From contig CAADGK010000112.1 of assembly GCA_900696515.1 (NCBI GenBank), forward strand, positions 1-64,000: a stretch of DNA of 64,000 nt, given 5' to 3'. The notes under the pieces were generated by a model, which had not been told where the DNA came from, searched no databases, and was given only the letters and a program-made list of their open reading frames with translations. Numbering within the stretch: position 1 is the stretch's first letter; each line of letters opens with the position of its first letter. Source of the DNA: an uncultured Nitrosospira sp. (GTDB taxonomy: Bacteria; Nitrospirota; Nitrospiria; Nitrospirales; Nitrospiraceae). Shown here one piece after another: positions 32,578 to 40,865 of the stretch. Made by a program: the position numbers and the translations under genes.

Positions 32578-33819
32578 ATGATGAAGAATATCTTCACGAT
32601 GGTCCTGGCCGGCGGCAAAGGTGAACGACTCAATCCCCTCACGGCACAACGGGCCAAACCCGCTGTTCCCTTCGGCGGAAAATATCGTATCATCGACTTT
32701 ACTCTCAGCAATTGCTTGAACTCCGGACTCCGTAAAGTTGCCGTCCTCATTCAGTATAAATCCCATTCACTCGATCGCCATATTCGAGCCGGCTGGAACA
32801 TTCTCAGCGCCGACCTCGACGAATACATCGCCTCGGTTCCTCCTCAGCAACGCATCAGCGAAGACTGGTATCGCGGCACGGCCGACGCGGTGTATCAGAA
32901 CATGTTCTTGATCGATGATGAACACCCGGAGTTCCTGCTGATTCTCGCGGGCGACCACATCTACAAGATGAACTACGCGGAGATGTATCACTGGCTCATC
33001 GCGACGAGTGCGGATGCGGTCGTGGGCGCCATCGACATCCCGATCCAAGAAGCGTCTCGCTTCGGCGTGATTGCCGTGAACGAAGATTATCGGATTACCC
33101 GATTCGATGAAAAGCCGGCGAATCCCACTCCGCTCCCCAACGATCCGGACCATGCCTTTGCCTCGATGGGTATCTACCTCTTCCGTACCAAGGTGATCCG
33201 TGAATACCTCCTCGCCGATGCCAAAGAGGGCAGCGCGCACGACTTCGGGAAAAATATCATCCCGAAGATGATTGCCGATAAACGGGTCTATGCCTTCAAA
33301 TTTCAAGACGCGAACAAGAAAGCAGTCAAGTATTGGCGAGATATCGGAACGCTCGACGCCTACTGGGAAGCCAATATGGACCTGGTCTCCGTGGATCCGC
33401 AGTTCAATTTTTACGACGCGGAGTGGCCGATCCGAACCTATCAGGGGCAGTTTCCACCGGCCAAGTTCGTCTTCGCCCAGGATTTTCAGGGAGGCCGCAT
33501 GGGTGTCGCGCTTGACTCAATCGTGTGCGGCGGCTGCATCATCTCGGGTGGGCGGGTCCAGAATTCGGTCTTGTCCCCGAACGTGCACGTACAGGACCAT
33601 GCTGATATCCGTGAATCCGTCGTGATGGAAAATGTCACGATCGGAGCACAGAGTCGGATCAGGCGCGCCATCATCGACAAGGATGTGACGATCCCTCCCC
33701 AGACAGAGATCGGGTATAACCGAGAGGCCGACGCGCAACGATTTACCGTCACGGAATCGGGCCTCGTGGTCATCTCAAAAGGAATGAAGCTGCATGCCTC
33801 CGTCGATCCATCCGGTTGA
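32578..33819 (+). CDS. glgC: glucose-1-phosphate adenylyltransferase
   Basis: Makes ADP-glucose from glucose-1-phosphate and ATP, the first step of glycogen synthesis. The 413-residue protein has [22 protein letters not shown] near the N-terminus (nucleotide loop and catalytic Arg), [10 protein letters not shown] (about 101-110), [15 protein letters not shown] (about 122-136), [12 protein letters not shown] and the C-terminal left-handed beta helix ([28 protein letters not shown]). ATG 32578 and 32581 are equivalent starts; upstream codons in frame are not conserved. The last residues (HASVDPSG) come from sequence shared with the helicase start, see findings. Other glycogen genes are not adjacent. 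Confidence 0.93.
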   Translation: MMKNIFTMVLAGGKGERLNPLTAQRAKPAVPFGGKYRIIDFTLSNCLNSGLRKVAVLIQYKSHSLDRHIRAGWNILSADLDEYIASVPPQQRISEDWYRGTADAVYQNMFLIDDEHPEFLLILAGDHIYKMNYAEMYHWLIATSADAVVGAIDIPIQEASRFGVIAVNEDYRITRFDEKPANPTPLPNDPDHAFASMGIYLFRTKVIREYLLADAKEGSAHDFGKNIIPKMIADKRVYAFKFQDANKKAVKYWRDIGTLDAYWEANMDLVSVDPQFNFYDAEWPIRTYQGQFPPAKFVFAQDFQGGRMGVALDSIVCGGCIISGGRVQNSVLSPNVHVQDHADIRESVVMENVTIGAQSRIRRAIIDKDVTIPPQTEIGYNREADAQRFTVTESGLVVISKGMKLHASVDPSG

Positions 33820-35653
33820 CCTGATTTCCGCGCTCCGTCAGAAACATCTCACTCCCGCGATCGTCTTTCTCACTTCACGGCGAGCCTGTGATGAGGCCAT
33901 GGAAGCCTTCGACCATGCCAACTTCGTCCTGCCGTCCGTACGGCAAGATGCGATTGCGAAGGCACTCGAGCGGGTCATGGCTCAACATCCCAGCATTGCC
34001 GAACACCCACTGATTCCCATCGTGCAACGCATCGGCGTGGCTGCCCATCATGCCGGGCATCTGCCGACCTGGAAAATCGCCGTCGAAGAATTGATGCGTC
34101 AAGGGCACCTTGATGCGGTCTTTGCCACCACGACCCTGGCGGCCGGTGTCGATTTTCCGGCGCGCACGGTCGTGATCACGCAATCCAGCATCCGCAAATC
34201 CCGCGACTTCACCGACTTGACGGCCGGCGAAGTCCAGCAGATTGCGGGGCGAGCCGGACGCCGAGGGAAAGACCATGTCGGATTTGCCGTGATCACTCCT
34301 TCGCCCTATATCGATCTGTCGGTGCTGACCAAGGGGTTGACCGGGCAGCCGGAAGCCATCGACAGCCAGTTTACCATCAGCTATCCGATGGTCTTGAACC
34401 TCTTGAAAGCCCATCCCCATGAACACATCCAGGGGATCCTGGCCAAGAGTTTTGCTCAGTTTCAGTTGAATCAGCGGGCCGAGGTCCTCGAACAGAAGCT
34501 CGACGCCCTCCACATCAAGATGGAACCGTTCGGCCCTCGCGTCTGTACGGACTGGATCACTCAATGGCACACCTTCGACCATGCGCGAAGACACCGCCAT
34601 ACGCGCCATCCAACCTATCGCACTGAACCACCGGAGATTGCCGCGCGGCTGCCGTTTCTGACGCCGGGGCGGGTCGTCGGATTCAGCAGAGGACGGGGCA
34701 TCGTGCTTCGCCAATACCGGAGCAAAGGCCAGAGGAATTCAATGCTCACCGTGTTGAGGCTGGAAAGCGCCGTCACGGAATGTCCGGTCACCAGCGTGAA
34801 GGAAGTCTACGACCGCACCTATGACTGTCCGGAAACATCGGCCTATCCCTGGTGTTCCACCGACACATTCGATCGGCTCAGCCACCAGCTGGACGAACTG
34901 CCGCTCCGGTTGCCCCTGCTTCCCATCCTGGTGTCCACCGATGGCGAGCCGCTCCCCGACGCCGTCGTCCAATCACTCGAAGACTTTCCTTGTCCGACCT
35001 GTTCGTCGCGGTCGGCCTGCCAAAAGGACTTCCTCACCGCGTCACGTCTCCGGCAGGAGCAACAGCGACATACCAAATCCATTCAGGCCCTGCGCACCAG
35101 TTTATGGCATCGATTCCAGGAACGCGTCGAAGTCTTGCAGAAATTCGGCTATCTCACCCTGACGACGCAGCTGACGGCGGAAGGAGAATGGGCGCGACTG
35201 ATCCGAATCGACCATTCGTTGCTCATCACCGAATTGATTCGCGCCGAGGCCTTCACCGGCGCAGACCCGTCCCTCCTCGCCGGCATTCTAGCCAGCCTGG
35301 CCCACGATGATGATCGCCCCGGGGCCTTTCCTCGCATCACTCCGGGATTGAGTTCCTTGCTCGGGCAAGTTCGAAAACTCGCGGAAAGCCTGTCGCCCTA
35401 CGAAGATCCTCCGCTCCTCCGTGCGGATGTGGCTGCCCTGGTAGAGCGCTGGGTGGCAGATCCAAGTCTCACCTGGATCGGACTCTGTCGGCTGACCACC
35501 ATGGCTGAAGGCGACATCTATCGACTGCTGGCCAGGACCTTGGAATATTTGTCGCAGGTGCAAACCCTTAAGACCACACACCCCGGCCTCGCCGAATCCG
35601 CTGCCCACGCAATCACCTTGATCCGGCGCGGCGTGTTGGAGGAACTGCCATGA
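33794..35653 (+). CDS. C-terminal half of a Ski2-like helicase (separate ORF)
   Basis: The 619-residue protein holds only the second RecA domain and beyond of a Ski2/Mtr4-like RNA helicase. It has PAIVFLTSRRACDEA, GVAAHHAGHLP (motif IV-V region), FATTTLAAGVDFPARTVV (motif V) and QIAGRAGRRG (motif VI, about 152-161). A C-terminal helical domain with a Cys-rich patch (FPCPTCSSRSACQK) follows. Walker A and B are absent. They are in the next ORF downstream (35739), so the normal order is reversed. The ATG overlaps the end of glgC by 26 bases. Probably acts with the downstream half. Confidence 0.8.
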   Translation: MPPSIHPVDLISALRQKHLTPAIVFLTSRRACDEAMEAFDHANFVLPSVRQDAIAKALERVMAQHPSIAEHPLIPIVQRIGVAAHHAGHLPTWKIAVEELMRQGHLDAVFATTTLAAGVDFPARTVVITQSSIRKSRDFTDLTAGEVQQIAGRAGRRGKDHVGFAVITPSPYIDLSVLTKGLTGQPEAIDSQFTISYPMVLNLLKAHPHEHIQGILAKSFAQFQLNQRAEVLEQKLDALHIKMEPFGPRVCTDWITQWHTFDHARRHRHTRHPTYRTEPPEIAARLPFLTPGRVVGFSRGRGIVLRQYRSKGQRNSMLTVLRLESAVTECPVTSVKEVYDRTYDCPETSAYPWCSTDTFDRLSHQLDELPLRLPLLPILVSTDGEPLPDAVVQSLEDFPCPTCSSRSACQKDFLTASRLRQEQQRHTKSIQALRTSLWHRFQERVEVLQKFGYLTLTTQLTAEGEWARLIRIDHSLLITELIRAEAFTGADPSLLAGILASLAHDDDRPGAFPRITPGLSSLLGQVRKLAESLSPYEDPPLLRADVAALVERWVADPSLTWIGLCRLTTMAEGDIYRLLARTLEYLSQVQTLKTTHPGLAESAAHAITLIRRGVLEELP

Positions 35654-35659
35654 ACCGTG

Positions 35660-35735
35660 CAGGACTGAGGGACAAGGCTTCAGGACTGAGTGTGGCTGCG
35701 ACTCCGCCCTCAGCACTCACTTCTCAGCACTTCAA
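35660..35735. repeat. intergenic repeat (GGACTGAG / CTCAGCACT words)
   Basis: Two copies of AGGACTGAG and two of CTCAGCACT in opposite senses fill the 85-base gap between the helicase halves. It looks like the other simple-word intergenic repeats in the window. Confidence 0.45.
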
Positions 35736-35738
35736 AAT

Positions 35739-36794
35739 ATGACCACCGACGAACTCGAAAAGCTTTTGGCTCAACAACCCGTCGCGGTGCTGCATCGTCT
35801 GGCCCGCGGCCGTGTCCAGCGCCATTTTCGTGCCGGGAAGCGGCGTCTGATTGAGCTGCTGCTCCAACATTCGAGCCAGAATCGCGCCGGCTTCGAATCC
35901 GATCTGCTGACGCTGATTGGAGAACGTCAATCCGGCCCGACCCCTGGATCATCGAGAAGACCGGGGGCTCCACCGGGCGCTCATAAGCACGTTGCACCAA
36001 GGTCTTCGGACACGGAGCCATCGGATCCTCCTGTCTCCCTCACAGAGTGGCTGCAGGGGCTCGGTGTGCCGGCTCCACAACCCTTCGTCCAGGACCCCTG
36101 GCAAGTTGAAGCCCTGGCCGCAGTCAGTGAGACCGATGTGGTAATCAGCGTCCCGACCGGAAGCGGGAAGACCTATGTCGCAATTGAAGCGGCACGACGG
36201 GCCATGGAGGACAATCGCAGTGTCATTTACACTTCGCCGCTCAAGGCCTTGTCGAACACCAAGTATGCGGAGTTTTCGAAGATCTTCGGACCGGACAAGG
36301 TCGGTATTCTCACCGGTGATCGCCAGGAAAACGGACAGGCCCCGTTGCTCGTCATGACCACGGAAATTCTCCGCAATCTGCTCTACGATGCCGCGAGTGG
36401 TGAGATCGATGTCCGATTGGACACGCTCGGCTTGGTCATCCTGGACGAGTCCCAGTATCTGGCTGATCCGGAACGTGGCGTCGTGTGGGAAGAAACGATT
36501 ATCTTCTGCCCCTCCCAGGCGAGGCTCTTGTTACTCTCTGCCTCCATCGGCAATCCTCAGGACATCGCCGATTGGCTGACGTCGATCCGGGCAACCCCCT
36601 GTCGACTGGTGCGACACAGCAAACGCACCGTGCCCCTGAGAGCCGGCTATCTGCATCCCAATGGACGACTCACCCCCTTGTTTCGCACGCTTGGCATTCC
36701 ACAGGGACATCCCGGCCACCTCCATCCCGAGGCCAAACACCTCTTCATCGAATACGAAGAAGAGACTCTACCCTCCGGACGTGCAAGGCGTTAA
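35739..36794 (+). CDS. N-terminal half of a Ski2-like helicase (separate ORF)
   Basis: The 351-residue protein holds the first RecA domain: Q-motif-like PFVQDPWQVEALAAV, Walker A SVPTGSGKTYVAIEAARRAM (about 139-158), motif Ia TSPLKALSNTKY, motif II VILDESQYLADPERGVVWEE (DESQ in place of the usual DEVH, about 233-252) and motif III LLLLSASIGNPQDIADW. It stops after the LPSGRARR element, which in one-piece relatives leads straight into the PPSIHPVD start of the other half. The first 100 residues are a low-similarity extension. The start has only a weak binding site. Confidence 0.8.
   Translation: MTTDELEKLLAQQPVAVLHRLARGRVQRHFRAGKRRLIELLLQHSSQNRAGFESDLLTLIGERQSGPTPGSSRRPGAPPGAHKHVAPRSSDTEPSDPPVSLTEWLQGLGVPAPQPFVQDPWQVEALAAVSETDVVISVPTGSGKTYVAIEAARRAMEDNRSVIYTSPLKALSNTKYAEFSKIFGPDKVGILTGDRQENGQAPLLVMTTEILRNLLYDAASGEIDVRLDTLGLVILDESQYLADPERGVVWEETIIFCPSQARLLLLSASIGNPQDIADWLTSIRATPCRLVRHSKRTVPLRAGYLHPNGRLTPLFRTLGIPQGHPGHLHPEAKHLFIEYEEETLPSGRARR
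36693..36794 (+). repeat. tandem repeat copy 1 (3' end of the helicase N-half)
   Basis: 102 bases repeated in frame at 36831-36932 with a 36-base spacer. It encodes GIPQGHPGHLHPEAKHLFIE and YEEETLPSGRARR, including the stop. Confidence 0.8.
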
Positions 36795-36830
36795 TGGTTC
36801 CCCGAATCCCCATACTCTGCACAACCACTG

Positions 36831-36932
36831 GGCATTCTACAGGGACATCCCGGCCACCTCTATCCCGAAGCCAAACACCTCTTTATCGAATACGAAGAAG
36901 AGACCCTGCCGTCTGGACGACCGAGACGGTAA
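36831..36932 (+). repeat. tandem repeat copy 2 (downstream of the helicase N-half)
   Basis: Second 102-base copy of 36693-36794, encoding GILQGHPGHLYPEAKHLFIE and YEEETLPSGRPRR then TAA. It has no start of its own and is a remnant of a duplication. Confidence 0.8.
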
Positions 36933-36953
36933 CTCTTCTGCCATCCAAGCAGT

Positions 36954-37949
36954 TTAAAAGGAGCCTGTCAGTCCGACCATCACACCGTGACGGATGGTTT
37001 GGAATCCAGTGAGAGGAGCCGTTTCTGATCCGGCACCGATAGGATGATTCTCCCACTCACCGGCATAGGTGCGGTTCCACATGACGCGATAGCCTCCCGT
37101 CAAGGCTAGATGTCGTGTCACGAGGAATTTGAGGCCAACGCCTGCATTGGCGCTCACCCCGACTCCCCACATGGAAAAACTCGGGCCTTGCTGAAGATCC
37201 GAGCGTAGATGATGCACATCCTCGTTATAGAGGACGCTGACCGGGCTGACAGCCGCTGTGAGGTCGAGGCTGACACGCGGAATGAGGCGGTATTCACTGT
37301 TAAACCCAACATGAATCGGAGTGAACCAGTGCGTCGTATTGCTGATGGCCAGCACACCCGGAAGAGTGAAGTTCGGTGTGCAGGATAGACCGGGAATTCC
37401 CGAGGAGTTACAGACGACTTGCCGCACACCGATCGCCTCATATTTCGTTCTCCAGTATTGCAGCCCTCCGAACACTTCGAGATAGCCTCGCGATTCTGCA
37501 AACTCGAGGGCGCGAACGCCGAGATTGAGCGTCACATATTGAGTGCCTGACCCCGAGAGATCGCTGTGCGTTCGTGAGAAAAGGTGCTGTCCCCCCACGG
37601 CCGTGTGGTCATCGTCTACAAGAAGGCCACGATCAAAGGAAACGGAGAATCCTCCTTCGGCTTGGAGAAACCCGCGACGTCCAAAATTCAGCCGCCCTCC
37701 CAGTTCGATAATATGAGTATCGTTGTCTTTATACATGAGCTCGGACGTCGGATCACCCAGTCGTGGGTCAAGTCCGGATGCATCATGGCTCCATGTGGTT
37801 TTGCCGGTCGTAAACATCCATGACCTGACTGAGAGTTCCACTCGCGGTCTGGCTTGCGGTTCGGCGTCCTGCCCCCAACTCGTTGCGGCCGGAGCCATCA
37901 GTACGAATAGAGCAAGAGCCGTGCATGCCCGATACAGCCTCTTCCTCAT
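36954..37949 (-). CDS. outer-membrane beta-barrel protein
   Basis: The protein (331 residues from ATG 37949) has a signal peptide (LALFVLMAPAATSWGQ) and long alternating strands: VELSVRSWMFTTGK, HIIELGGRLNFGRRGFLQAE, YVTLNLGVRALEFAE, and a terminal GVMVGLTGSF ending in Phe, the usual barrel C-terminus. The start was moved from 37991 because AGGAGGGATC precedes ATG 37949 and the signal peptide then begins correctly. It overlaps the TM gene upstream by 4 bases. Ligand unknown. Confidence 0.75.
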   Translation of the reverse strand: MRKRLYRACTALALFVLMAPAATSWGQDAEPQARPRVELSVRSWMFTTGKTTWSHDASGLDPRLGDPTSELMYKDNDTHIIELGGRLNFGRRGFLQAEGGFSVSFDRGLLVDDDHTAVGGQHLFSRTHSDLSGSGTQYVTLNLGVRALEFAESRGYLEVFGGLQYWRTKYEAIGVRQVVCNSSGIPGLSCTPNFTLPGVLAISNTTHWFTPIHVGFNSEYRLIPRVSLDLTAAVSPVSVLYNEDVHHLRSDLQQGPSFSMWGVGVSANAGVGLKFLVTRHLALTGGYRVMWNRTYAGEWENHPIGAGSETAPLTGFQTIRHGVMVGLTGSF

Positions 37950-38215
37950 CGCTTGATCCCTCCTCGCTGAATGATCACCGTATCGAAACATCGGTCAGCC
38001 GTTTCCGGCATAGCCCGTTGACAAGCTTCCCGCACACCTTCTTCCTGAAGGTTGTGCTGAATAAACGCCGAAAACCAGACCAACCACGTACCGATGGCGA
38101 TGACCAGCATTGCGCTCACGACAATGTAGCGCCAGACAGTGCCCGGAGAGACGGAAACACTCGAAAGAACAGTAGAGGATGTCTCCTCGTCCTTTAGGAG
38201 ATGAATCGACGGCAT
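37946..38215 (-). CDS. small single-pass membrane protein
   Basis: The 89-residue protein has one helix (VWRYIVVSAMLVIAIGTWLVWF, about residues 26-47) and a C-terminal domain with two Cys (REACQRAM, DRCFD). Its stop overlaps the start of the outer-membrane protein (ATGA), so the two are translationally coupled. Unknown function, perhaps an assembly or anchoring partner. Confidence 0.6.
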   Translation of the reverse strand: MPSIHLLKDEETSSTVLSSVSVSPGTVWRYIVVSAMLVIAIGTWLVWFSAFIQHNLQEEGVREACQRAMPETADRCFDTVIIQRGGIKR

Positions 38216-38439
38216 AGTCTAACCCTGCCAAGATGATAGAAGCCCACCGTACAGCCGCATAAATCATATCTGACATGAGGCTGACAGCCCAGGCTTTTCC
38301 CAATCTCCATGGCTCAGGCCGAGCCGATTATCTTTGCCGCACAAAATATGTGGAACTTCGACTACCGACCTTGGTAAGATGCGCCGATCAATTGTTATTG
38401 ATCGTGCCTGTGTCCCTCGCAAGCCGCATCCCCCACCGT

Positions 38440-38515
38440 GCCGAGGTAGCTCAGTTGGCAGAGCACAGCCCTGAAAAGGCTGGTGTCGACAGTTCGATTC
38501 TGTCCCTCGGCACCA
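38440..38515 (+). tRNA. tRNA-Phe(GAA)
   Basis: Acceptor GCCGAGG pairs with CCTCGGC, discriminator A and encoded CCA at 38513-38515. Anticodon arm CAGCC-CTGAAAA-GGCTG gives GAA at 38473-38475. T-arm ACAG-TTCGATT-CTGT. It is the insertion site of the element that follows. Confidence 0.95.
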
Positions 38516-39062
38516 TATTTCGCATAGTTACAGGATTCACGTTTTGAACAACTGGCACCCAAGTGGCAGTAACTGGCACCTGAACGTCGTTTTCCCCGTT
38601 TAGAACCGCCTTCGTAAACGCTTCCAGCCTGGTCACAGCATCCCGCAATCGCGCGTTCCAATTGTAAATGTAGTACTTCGCCGAACCAGGAAGCGGCTCT
38701 CCTTTTAACGTCTGGATCACAGCGTAATCCACGCCACATTGTGTGAGCCAGGTCGTGAAGGTATGACGAAGATCGTGGAAGTGCAGATCGTGCACCCCTG
38801 CCCGCTCGCAGGTTCGCATCCAGGTATGCTTGAAAGAATTCCCGTCTTTCCAGTGATGGAAAAAGCGCCCACCGATTCGTGGAGTTTTTCCGAACAACGC
38901 CTCGTACGCCAGACTATTCAGGGGAACCATTTTAGGCACCCCTTTGATTTTTGTCTGGCCGGGCGAGGGAACCACCCACCAGCCGTCTCCCCGCTGCATC
39001 AGCCACTCTTCATGGATCTCGATCAGCTTGTTTTCCCGAAGCCCGATCTGCAGTGCGGCAGG
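38451..39062 (-). pseudogene. tyrosine recombinase, N-terminally truncated
   Basis: The open frame holds the catalytic domain from about LPAALQIGLRENKLIEI onwards: PKMVPLNSLAYEAL, VHDLHFHDLRHTFTTWLTQ (the conserved HxLRH) and a GVDYAVIQTL helix. The following LGH motif is replaced by KGEP, and the nucleophile is likely one of the Tyr in AKYYIYNW. A TGA at 39063 blocks extension upstream, so the DNA-binding N-terminus is gone. The frame runs into tRNA-Phe, giving the well-known RDRIELSTP artefact at its end. It sits beside the att site as expected. Confidence 0.8.
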
Positions 39063-39424
39063 TCACCGGCCGTCCATGGCCGAACAATTACCATCAACCG
39101 ACGACAACAAACAGATGAACGCACCGGTTTCGGATCGGTAAGACCTCGACGGAGTAACGTAAATCAGCAGAGCAAAGAGAATCAGAACGAGCAGACCCGT
39201 TAATGTCGAACCGAGAATGAGTCGAGTGATCGGACGATTGCATGGATTGCTGACTAAGCGCGAGAAGCGCTGATAGGCTCACAGCACCGTCACGCATCGC
39301 GGGCACCTATGTGCCACGCACCTTTACTCGACTTGATACACCGGTCAGACTGGGACAACGCCTTTTCAAGGCTGCCCTATGACGCTGGCCTGTCGATCCC
39401 GAAGACCGTGACGGTCGTTCGTTC
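39063..39424. other. gene-free stretch inside the element
   Basis: About 360 bases between the truncated integrase and the toxin-antitoxin pair. No supported gene or repeat; probably the remains of lost cargo. Confidence 0.4.
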
Positions 39425-39763
39425 CTATGCGGCTGAACTGCGAGACCGTGGTCTCGGAAGAATGCGGATCAGGCGGCGTTGGCCGCGCTTCTTCTCACGG
39501 GCATAAATTTCAAGTTCACAGTCCATCGCCTGGACATAGTCCTGAAGGGTCGAGAGGCGCCAGTCGCTTCGGTTCTCGAGCCGTGACACCGCAGCTTGTT
39601 GAAGACCAAGCGTCTTCGCCATAGTGACTTGCGATCGTTTGAGGGCACGACGCAACTCCTGAAGCGTCATTTCCTCGGCGAGGATTTGCGCCGCTCGTGC
39701 CTCAATGGCCCGACGGCGTTTCTTTGGGAGCCTGTTCATCACATCTCGATGCGTGATCATCAT
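39425..39763 (-). CDS. XRE-family antitoxin (HigA-like)
   Basis: The 112-residue protein has a helix-turn-helix in RRALKRSQVTMAKTLGLQQA followed by AVSRLENRSD (about residues 40-69), as in Xre antitoxins and the phage-type CI fold. It starts within the toxin stop (ATGA overlap), toxin first, as in higBA modules. It should bind the toxin and repress the operon through the palindrome at 40182. The basic C-terminus is unlike most HigA. Confidence 0.8.
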   Translation of the reverse strand: MMITHRDVMNRLPKKRRRAIEARAAQILAEEMTLQELRRALKRSQVTMAKTLGLQQAAVSRLENRSDWRLSTLQDYVQAMDCELEIYAREKKRGQRRLIRILPRPRSRSSAA

Positions 39764-40143
39764 GAGTCCTCCTTGCGACGTGTTGACCGCTGCTCCATCT
39801 GCATGGTCCGTACATGGACACTAAATTCGCGATCCGCGAGCGGAATGTTTCGGCGGTACCACTGCTTATCGCCAGTTTTGGTGCCTCCTAAAAGCAAGAC
39901 TGCGCGGCGCGCTGGATCGAACGCGAACAAGATGCGCACAGGGTCACCTTTGAACTGAACGCGAAGCTCTTTCATATTTGGATGTGTGGAAGCTTTGATA
40001 TGATCCACCCGTGGCCGTCCGAGGTTCGGACCCAATCTGCTGAGCACCTCTACATGTGCGAGAACTTCTGTTTGTAGGGCCATTGTACATTGCTCAAGCC
40101 ACGCTGAGAATCGCGGGCGATAAATAATGGTCCACTCTTTCAT
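39760..40143 (-). CDS. RelE/HigB-like toxin (Gp49 type)
   Basis: The 127-residue protein matches the phage-derived Gp49/HigB-like group: WTIIYRPRFSAWLEQ, RPRVDHIKASTHPNMKELRV, then VRILFAFDPARRAVLLLGG and TKTGDKQWYRRNIPLADREF. Family members cut mRNA, often on the ribosome. The key motif KELR plus RILFAFDP and the KTGDKQWY block are present. First gene of the pair. In this decayed element it is the only cargo still intact. Confidence 0.85.
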   Translation of the reverse strand: MKEWTIIYRPRFSAWLEQCTMALQTEVLAHVEVLSRLGPNLGRPRVDHIKASTHPNMKELRVQFKGDPVRILFAFDPARRAVLLLGGTKTGDKQWYRRNIPLADREFSVHVRTMQMEQRSTRRKEDS

Positions 40144-40181
40144 CTTCTCAACATCTCTTCGTCAAAAATATTACAAACCGA

Positions 40182-40205
40182 ACATATTCCACAAGCGGAA
40201 TATGT
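40182..40205 (-). promoter_or_regulatory. palindromic operator upstream of the toxin-antitoxin pair
   Basis: ACATATTCC and GGAATATGT, 9-base perfect arms with a 6-base spacer, 39 bases upstream of the toxin start. This is where an Xre antitoxin would bind for autoregulation. Inferred. Confidence 0.6.
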
Positions 40206-40327
40206 ATCCCCTCACGAAGAGAACTTGATTTACGTCACCCTTCCCTCTGTTCCCATTTTCACCGGCTGCACGAGGCCCACGCCAGGCAGGAGCCGGTGCA
40301 TCACGGCAAGGATCAGTTGCTGCTTTT

Positions 40328-40351
40328 TGTCCCTCGGCACCACATTCCGCA
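40328..40351 (+). repeat. att site: copy of the tRNA-Phe 3' end
   Basis: TGTCCCTCGGCACCA is identical to the last 15 bases of tRNA-Phe, and the next 9 bases match with two differences. It marks the far edge of the element. Confidence 0.8.
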
Positions 40352-40475
40352 CCCGGTCGAATTCTTCTGTATCAGGAGATCATCGGACGTATGGGAAGCC
40401 CTCAGCCCCTCACACTTCGCATAACCCGAAGCGTTTGAAAGACTCTCGCGTACTGTACGGAAACTGGTGAGAGGG

Positions 40476-40832
40476 TTATTTCTTCAGCGCCCGGATGTAG
40501 GCTAGGACCGCTCGACTCTCGTCTTCGGAGAAGCGGCCCTTCCATGACGGCATATTGGGCTTGCCTTCATGGATTGTCTGAAGCAACAGTGCATCGGGCT
40601 TTTTCTTGGTGGTGAGTCTCGTCAGATTGGCCGGGTCAGGCCCTAGTAACAGGTACCCGTCTCCCTTTCCCTCCGACCCATGGCAACCGGCGCAATGTTT
40701 CGCAAAAATCTTTCTCCCTTTGACCTGATCGATATCCGGCCGAACGGTCTCTGTCGGCGCTGCTATGGCAAGCTGACTGCCCACAATGACGGCGGCTACG
40801 CCGAAAACCATTTGAAGAAATCTCTTCCGCAT
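40476..40832 (-). CDS. exported c-type cytochrome
   Basis: The protein has a signal peptide (MVFGVAAVIVGSQLAIA) and one heme site, FAKHCAGCHGSEGKGDGYLL (CxxCH), with a distal Met probably in PNMPSWKGRFS. Class I cytochrome c, about 119 residues from the chosen start. The ATG at 40832 begins the signal peptide; the frame is open to 40859. It follows the RND gene by 33 bases, so the same transcript is likely. The electron partner is unknown. Confidence 0.88.
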   Translation of the reverse strand: MRKRFLQMVFGVAAVIVGSQLAIAAPTETVRPDIDQVKGRKIFAKHCAGCHGSEGKGDGYLLLGPDPANLTRLTTKKKPDALLLQTIHEGKPNMPSWKGRFSEDESRAVLAYIRALKK

Positions 40833-40865
40833 ATCACAACAATCCTTCCCCGAATCCATTGTCCA

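Larger units (their letters stand above)
38501..40351. mobile_element. decayed integrative element at tRNA-Phe
   Basis: The last 15 bases of tRNA-Phe (TGTCCCTCGGCACCA) recur exactly at 40328-40342, and the match continues with two mismatches to 24 bases. The 1.85 kb between them hold a truncated integrase (minus strand, beside the tRNA), a gene-free stretch and a toxin-antitoxin pair. This is the classical attL/attR layout with most cargo lost. Integration itself is inferred, not shown. Confidence 0.8.

Noticed and set aside
38451-38512. RDRIELSTPAFSGLCS at the end of the integrase frame
   Set aside because: This is the antisense translation of tRNA-Phe, not part of the protein; kept only as the end of the open frame.
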